Origin: an uncultured Faecalibacterium sp.
Lineage (GTDB): Bacteria; Bacillota; Clostridia; Oscillospirales; Ruminococcaceae
DNA length: 64,000 bases
Assembly (NCBI GenBank): GCA_934524985.1
Contig: CAKSYT010000010.1
Coordinates: 10,454 to 74,453, forward strand
Direction of reading: 5' to 3'
Shown: positions 60,934 through 64,000 of the stretch, piece by piece
How the letters are laid out: the number at the start of each line of letters is the position of its first letter
Position numbering within the stretch: position 1 is the stretch's first letter
Notes under the pieces: generated by a model
The model's input: only the letters and a program-made list of their open reading frames with translations
Database searches by the model: none
Told to the model about the DNA's origin: nothing
Translations under genes and position numbers: made by a program

Positions 60934-62400
60934 ATGGGCAAATTTGTGGAAAACATGTACGATGCCATTACGCAGGGCATGGAAAAAGAATTTCCCCAGC
61001 GCGTGGCCTTCCGCTACTATACCGAGGAGACCGACACCGTGACCACCGTCCTTTTTAAGGAGCTGGCACAGGATGTTCGCCGGACGGTCACCTACCTGCA
61101 GAGTACCATCCCGGACGTGAAGGGCAAAAAGGTCTGCCTGCTGAGCAAGAACAGCTACGAGTATGTGGTAAACACCTTTGGTGCGATCATGGCAGGCTGT
61201 GTGCTGGTGCCGATGAACCAGCGCAAGAGCTGGGAAGAGCTGTCCCACGAGCTGGAGATGGTGGAGCCCGCCGCCATCCTGACCGACGGCGAGGACTACG
61301 GCAACAAGGAAAAGCTGGAGGCCGCCTACGGCAGCCTGCTGCACCCCATGGACGAGTTCCGCAGCTATGAGCCTGCGGCAGAGCTGCACCCCATCGGTCA
61401 CGATGACCTGATGGTGCTGATGTTCACCTCCGGCACCACCGGCCTGAGCAAGGGCGTTATGATGAGCGAGCGCAACCTGTTCAGTGCAGGTCATGTGCTG
61501 TGGGCCATCTCCGCACAGCTGGAGGACAAGATCAGCCAGAAGGAGCCCCTGCCCGGCCACTACATGGTGCTGCCCATGTTCCATCTGGGCGCTTTCATCG
61601 ACCTGTTCTCCACCACCATCATGGGCTGGCCGCTGAACCTTGGCAACGATATCCGCAACTTCTACCGCGATATCCAGAAGATGCCCAGCCAGGTCATGTC
61701 TGTGGTGCCGATGATCATGAACTCTCTGCACAAGGATGTGATGCGCGGCCGCCGCGACCGTCTGGGCGAGCTGTGGGTGCCCATCGGCTCTTCTGCCATG
61801 TTCGACCCGCAGGTGCTGCTGGACATGGTGCATAACGGGATGTTTGTCATCCAGTGCTACGGCGCTACCGAGACCTGCGGTGCCGGCATCATCAACTTTT
61901 CACAGGACGAAAAGCACATTGGTGCCGTGGGTCAGGGCAGCGAGCTGATGGACTACAAAATCGAGCCGGACGGCGAGCTGTGCATGCGCGGCGACTGCGT
62001 GATGATGGGCTACTATAAGGACCCGGAGGGCACCGCAGAGGTCATCGACAAGGACGGCTGGGTGCATACCGGCGACCTTGCCCGGGTGGACGAGGACGGC
62101 TACTATTACATCATCGGCCGCAAGAAGAACCTGATCATTCTGGACAGCGGCGAGAACGTCAGCCCCGAGGAACTGGAGGGCATGCTGGAAAAATGTCCGG
62201 TCGTGCAGGAATGTATCGTAAAAGAACTGGGCAAAAAGATAGGTGTTGTGGTATACTGTGAAAAGGAGCACCAGCAGACCGTGCGGGACTTTATTACCCA
62301 GATGAACCGCACCGTCCCCCTGTACAAGCGCATCGGTGTGGTGGAGTTCAGCGAAACGCCGCTGCCCCGCAACGCTACGGGCAAGCTGGTGCGCAAGTAA
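60934..62400 (+). CDS. AMP-forming acyl/aminoacyl ligase, copy 2
   Basis: 488 residues, same length as copy 1 and very similar along its whole length (for example both have MNSLHKDVMRGR). Motifs: MFTSGTTGLSKGVMM, YGATETCGAG, HTGDLARVDEDGYYYIIGR, PRNATGKLVRK. The two differ in the putative substrate pocket between A3 and A5 (VMRAHVQIGEHMMEYKHDPE in copy 1 corresponds to AGHVLWAISAQLEDKISQKE here; HAGWGLNVSGD to TIMGWPLNLGND). A recent tandem duplication with possible divergence in substrate is inferred. The gap to copy 1 is 39 bp. Confidence 0.88.
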   Translation: MGKFVENMYDAITQGMEKEFPQRVAFRYYTEETDTVTTVLFKELAQDVRRTVTYLQSTIPDVKGKKVCLLSKNSYEYVVNTFGAIMAGCVLVPMNQRKSWEELSHELEMVEPAAILTDGEDYGNKEKLEAAYGSLLHPMDEFRSYEPAAELHPIGHDDLMVLMFTSGTTGLSKGVMMSERNLFSAGHVLWAISAQLEDKISQKEPLPGHYMVLPMFHLGAFIDLFSTTIMGWPLNLGNDIRNFYRDIQKMPSQVMSVVPMIMNSLHKDVMRGRRDRLGELWVPIGSSAMFDPQVLLDMVHNGMFVIQCYGATETCGAGIINFSQDEKHIGAVGQGSELMDYKIEPDGELCMRGDCVMMGYYKDPEGTAEVIDKDGWVHTGDLARVDEDGYYYIIGRKKNLIILDSGENVSPEELEGMLEKCPVVQECIVKELGKKIGVVVYCEKEHQQTVRDFITQMNRTVPLYKRIGVVEFSETPLPRNATGKLVRK

Positions 62401-62427
62401 AACGCAACAGAAAGGAAGCATAATACG

Positions 62428-62670
62428 ATGGAACGTGCAGAAATCATTTCTCAGATCACGGCTATTCTGGAGGATGTCGCAGAGGTATCGCCGGAGGATG
62501 TGACCGAAAGCAGCGTCCTGATGGACGATCTGGATCTGTCCTCTATGGAGATCTTGACCATTGTGGCAGATCTTGAGGAGACCTTTGGTCTGCGCATCCC
62601 GGAAAAGGAGCTGCGCAACTTTGTCACCATGGGTGATCTGGTGGATTATCTGGCAGCAAACGTGGGGTAA
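62428..62670 (+). CDS. Free-standing acyl/peptidyl carrier protein
   Basis: 80 residues, four-helix carrier fold. The pantetheine site reads DDLDLSSMEI, with S39 the attachment serine and Ser instead of the usual Asp before it. The N-terminus (ERAEIISQITAILEDVAEVSPEDV) and C-terminus (FVTMGDLVDYLA) match acyl carriers. Separate from any fatty-acid gene, it is dedicated to the adjacent ligases and condensation enzyme. DltC has similar length but no DltB/DltD genes are present. Confidence 0.9.
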   Translation: MERAEIISQITAILEDVAEVSPEDVTESSVLMDDLDLSSMEILTIVADLEETFGLRIPEKELRNFVTMGDLVDYLAANVG

Positions 62671-62676
62671 AAACCA

Positions 62677-63885
62677 ATGGAAACACAACAGCGCTCGACG
62701 GAATATAACTTTCAGGGGATCATGTACTTTTTTCGTCGGGAAAAGATCCAGTGCCGGTACCAGTTCTCGCTGCGGGATGCGGTGGATATCACCCTTTTGC
62801 AGCGGGCACTGACAGAGGCCTTGGCAAGTGCACCTTATTATACCCAGCGCCTGGTGCAGGAAAAGCGGGAGATGTGGCTGGAGCCCAACACGGAGCCCTG
62901 CCTTGTGTACCCCGGCAGCACCATGCGCAATATCCCGGAGGAAACGAACGGCTACCTGTTCTGCGTCAGCTGCGAAGGGGATACCGTCTACTTTGACTGG
63001 CACCACTTCCTGCTGGACGGCCACGGGGTATCGCCCCTGTTCACCAGCATTCTGGAGCAGTACTGCAACCTGCGTTACGGTACGGCCTTTGCGGTGCAGC
63101 AGATCGTGTGCGACCCGCCCTATGATATGGAAGCCATGCTGGCAGAGCACCCGCCTGTGGAAGGCGGAAGCGACGCCATCCAGCGGGACGTGGTGCAGAC
63201 CTACGAGGGTACGCTGCGCCGCACCCGGGTGTGCCTGAGCAAGCAGAGCCTTGTGGAAAAAGCACTGGCAAACAACGCAAAGCCGGTAAGCGCCCTGATG
63301 GGTCTGCTGTGCATGGCCATGCGGGAGTATCTGGGCAAGGAGAATATCCAGTATTCCTACTCGTCTGATACCCGCGATGTGGCTGGTGTGCCGAATGCGC
63401 TGTACAACTGCGTATGCAGCTTTGAGCATACGGTGCAGCTGCAAGCAAAGACCCGCCTTGCGGATTTTGTATCTGACGTAGATGCAGACATCAAGCGGGA
63501 CTTGCAGCCGCAGTCCAAGCGCCGCCGCATGACCGAGCAGATGGGCTGGGTGTACAAGGTGAACCAGCAAAAAGCCCCCCTGCGCATCAAGCAGCGGGTG
63601 TTCCAGATGGGCGAGTACATCGGCGGCACCATTTCGGATTTCTGGCTCAGCTATCTGGGCAATCCGCTCATGCCCGCCACCCCGGAGCTGGCACAGTACA
63701 CCACGGATTTTGGTGTCTGGGTGCCGCCGGAGGGCGCATCCGTGGGCGTGGAAGCCGCCAGCCTGAACGGAAAGATCATCCTGTGCATCCACAACAAGGC
63801 ACCTAACCCGGGTCTGGCTGATATCCTCCGCAAGACCTTTGAAAACGAAGGCGTCGCGGTGCTGGAAGCGGAAGATCTGGACTGA
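62677..63885 (+). CDS. Stand-alone condensation-domain-like acyltransferase
   Basis: 402 residues, 6 bp after the carrier gene. The HHxxxDG motif is WHHFLLDGHG (H109, H110, D114, G115), the active site of NRPS condensation and related chloramphenicol/BAHD-like acyltransferases. The later DFVSDVDADIKRDLQ and FQMGEYIGGTISDFWLS segments fit the second half of the two-lobed fold, although without the usual DFGWG. Expected role: transfer the acyl or aminoacyl group from the carrier to an amine, alcohol or second carrier-bound group. Last gene of the operon; an IS end follows within 45 bp. Confidence 0.83.
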   Translation: METQQRSTEYNFQGIMYFFRREKIQCRYQFSLRDAVDITLLQRALTEALASAPYYTQRLVQEKREMWLEPNTEPCLVYPGSTMRNIPEETNGYLFCVSCEGDTVYFDWHHFLLDGHGVSPLFTSILEQYCNLRYGTAFAVQQIVCDPPYDMEAMLAEHPPVEGGSDAIQRDVVQTYEGTLRRTRVCLSKQSLVEKALANNAKPVSALMGLLCMAMREYLGKENIQYSYSSDTRDVAGVPNALYNCVCSFEHTVQLQAKTRLADFVSDVDADIKRDLQPQSKRRRMTEQMGWVYKVNQQKAPLRIKQRVFQMGEYIGGTISDFWLSYLGNPLMPATPELAQYTTDFGVWVPPEGASVGVEAASLNGKIILCIHNKAPNPGLADILRKTFENEGVAVLEAEDLD

Positions 63886-63925
63886 GAAATACATATTATA
63901 AAAACAAAAGGCTGCTGCACGTTTT

Positions 63926-64000
63926 TGAAGTGAACCCCAAAAGTTAGACAAAAATAAGATCAAGCGACTCGAACGGTCTGAATCCTGTACTGCACAGGGC
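63926..64000 (-). mobile_element. End of an IS3-family (IS150-group) insertion sequence
   Basis: The terminal inverted repeat region is around 63927-63950 (TGAAGTGAACCCCAAAAG and following GTTAGACA), typical of IS3-family ends. The transposase C-terminus follows on the minus strand. The rest of the element lies outside the window. It begins about 40 bp after the stop codon of the condensation-like gene and may mark the end of the operon or have separated further genes from it. Confidence 0.82.
63960..64000 (-). CDS. IS3-family transposase OrfB, C-terminal end (partial)
   Basis: Only the last 12 codons plus stop are in the window. On the minus strand they read PVQYRIQTVRVA then TGA, matching the SPVQYR ending of IS150-type OrfB integrases. 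The catalytic DDE domain would lie outside. No judgement on activity is possible. Confidence 0.8.
   Translation of the reverse strand, partial: PVQYRIQTVRVA

Noticed and set aside
59125-61833. Long minus-strand frame opposite the two AMP ligases
   Set aside because: Mirror of the duplicated ligase genes; its internal repeat is explained by the ligase duplication.
62428-62670. dlt operon (D-alanylation of teichoic acids)
   Set aside because: The carrier and ligases fit DltC/DltA in size, but the MBOAT DltB and DltD genes are missing, the ligase is duplicated and a condensation-type enzyme is present.

Overview
The window looks like chromosome from an anaerobic, GC-rich Firmicute of the Faecalibacterium / Oscillospiraceae type. 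This is inferred from gene content (IreB, DegV, a cysteine T-box before cysS, a Rex-like site before an iron alcohol dehydrogenase, pyruvate formate-lyase with its activase, Rrf2 regulators beside cysK and near nifSU, a TatB/A/C locus) and from strong G/C preference at third codon positions. No phage, plasmid or CRISPR locus is visible. The only transposon is the end of an IS3-type element at the right edge.

Layout. 0-9 kb: housekeeping (dipeptidase end, TauE/SafE exporter, degV, CPBP protease, tadA, an extended FabG-like reductase, sigA, mazF-type ribonuclease, acpS, ireB, dus). 9.7-16 kb: cysK and a divergent Rrf2 regulator, lrgAB, a four-gene polar amino-acid ABC importer. 16-20 kb: HMA metallochaperone, AraC regulator, glycogen phosphorylase. 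20-26 kb: tat locus and a heterodimeric ABC exporter. 26-36 kb: SseB/Sel1 protein, a DnaK paralogue, secreted protein, MscL with a zinc ribbon, Tat-dependent alkaline phosphatase, HAD phosphatase, exonuclease, VTT membrane protein. 36-42 kb: a rod-shaped RNA candidate, tRNA-Leu, and an LRR / VWA / MoxR-ATPase trio. 42-47.7 kb: nifS-nifU, rhodanese, second Rrf2, tRNA-Trp, tRNA-Asp, tRNA-Thr, alcohol dehydrogenase. 47.9-53.4 kb: T-box-cysS, pflA-pflB, and a divergent candidate small RNA. 53.7-59 kb: a cell-surface glycan/lipid set (flippase-like protein, glycosyltransferase, coiled-coil partner, acyltransferase). 59.4-63.9 kb: an unusual operon of two near-duplicate AMP-forming ligases, a free carrier protein and a free-standing condensation-type acyltransferase.

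How it fits together. Sulfur and Fe-S handling recurs: cysK, two Rrf2 regulators with the same three cysteines, NifS/NifU, rhodanese and Cys-tRNA control of cysS. Mixed-acid fermentation is represented by PflB/PflA and a Rex-controlled alcohol dehydrogenase. The Tat translocase has two likely substrates here, the amino-acid-binding lipoprotein and alkaline phosphatase, both with an SRRSF motif.

Most interesting. (1) A structured RNA candidate (about 53176-53402) divergent from pflB, with a consensus promoter, four hairpins and a C/U-rich anti-Shine-Dalgarno linker. (2) A 16-bp palindrome (GTTAGC-N4-TCTAAC) at this RNA, in the pflB leader and inside the promoter of the HMA gene, suggesting one metal- or redox-responsive regulon. 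(3) A dispersed intergenic repeat whose conserved end can form an H-type pseudoknot with compensatory changes in one stem. (4) The discrete ligase / carrier / condensation operon at the right end.
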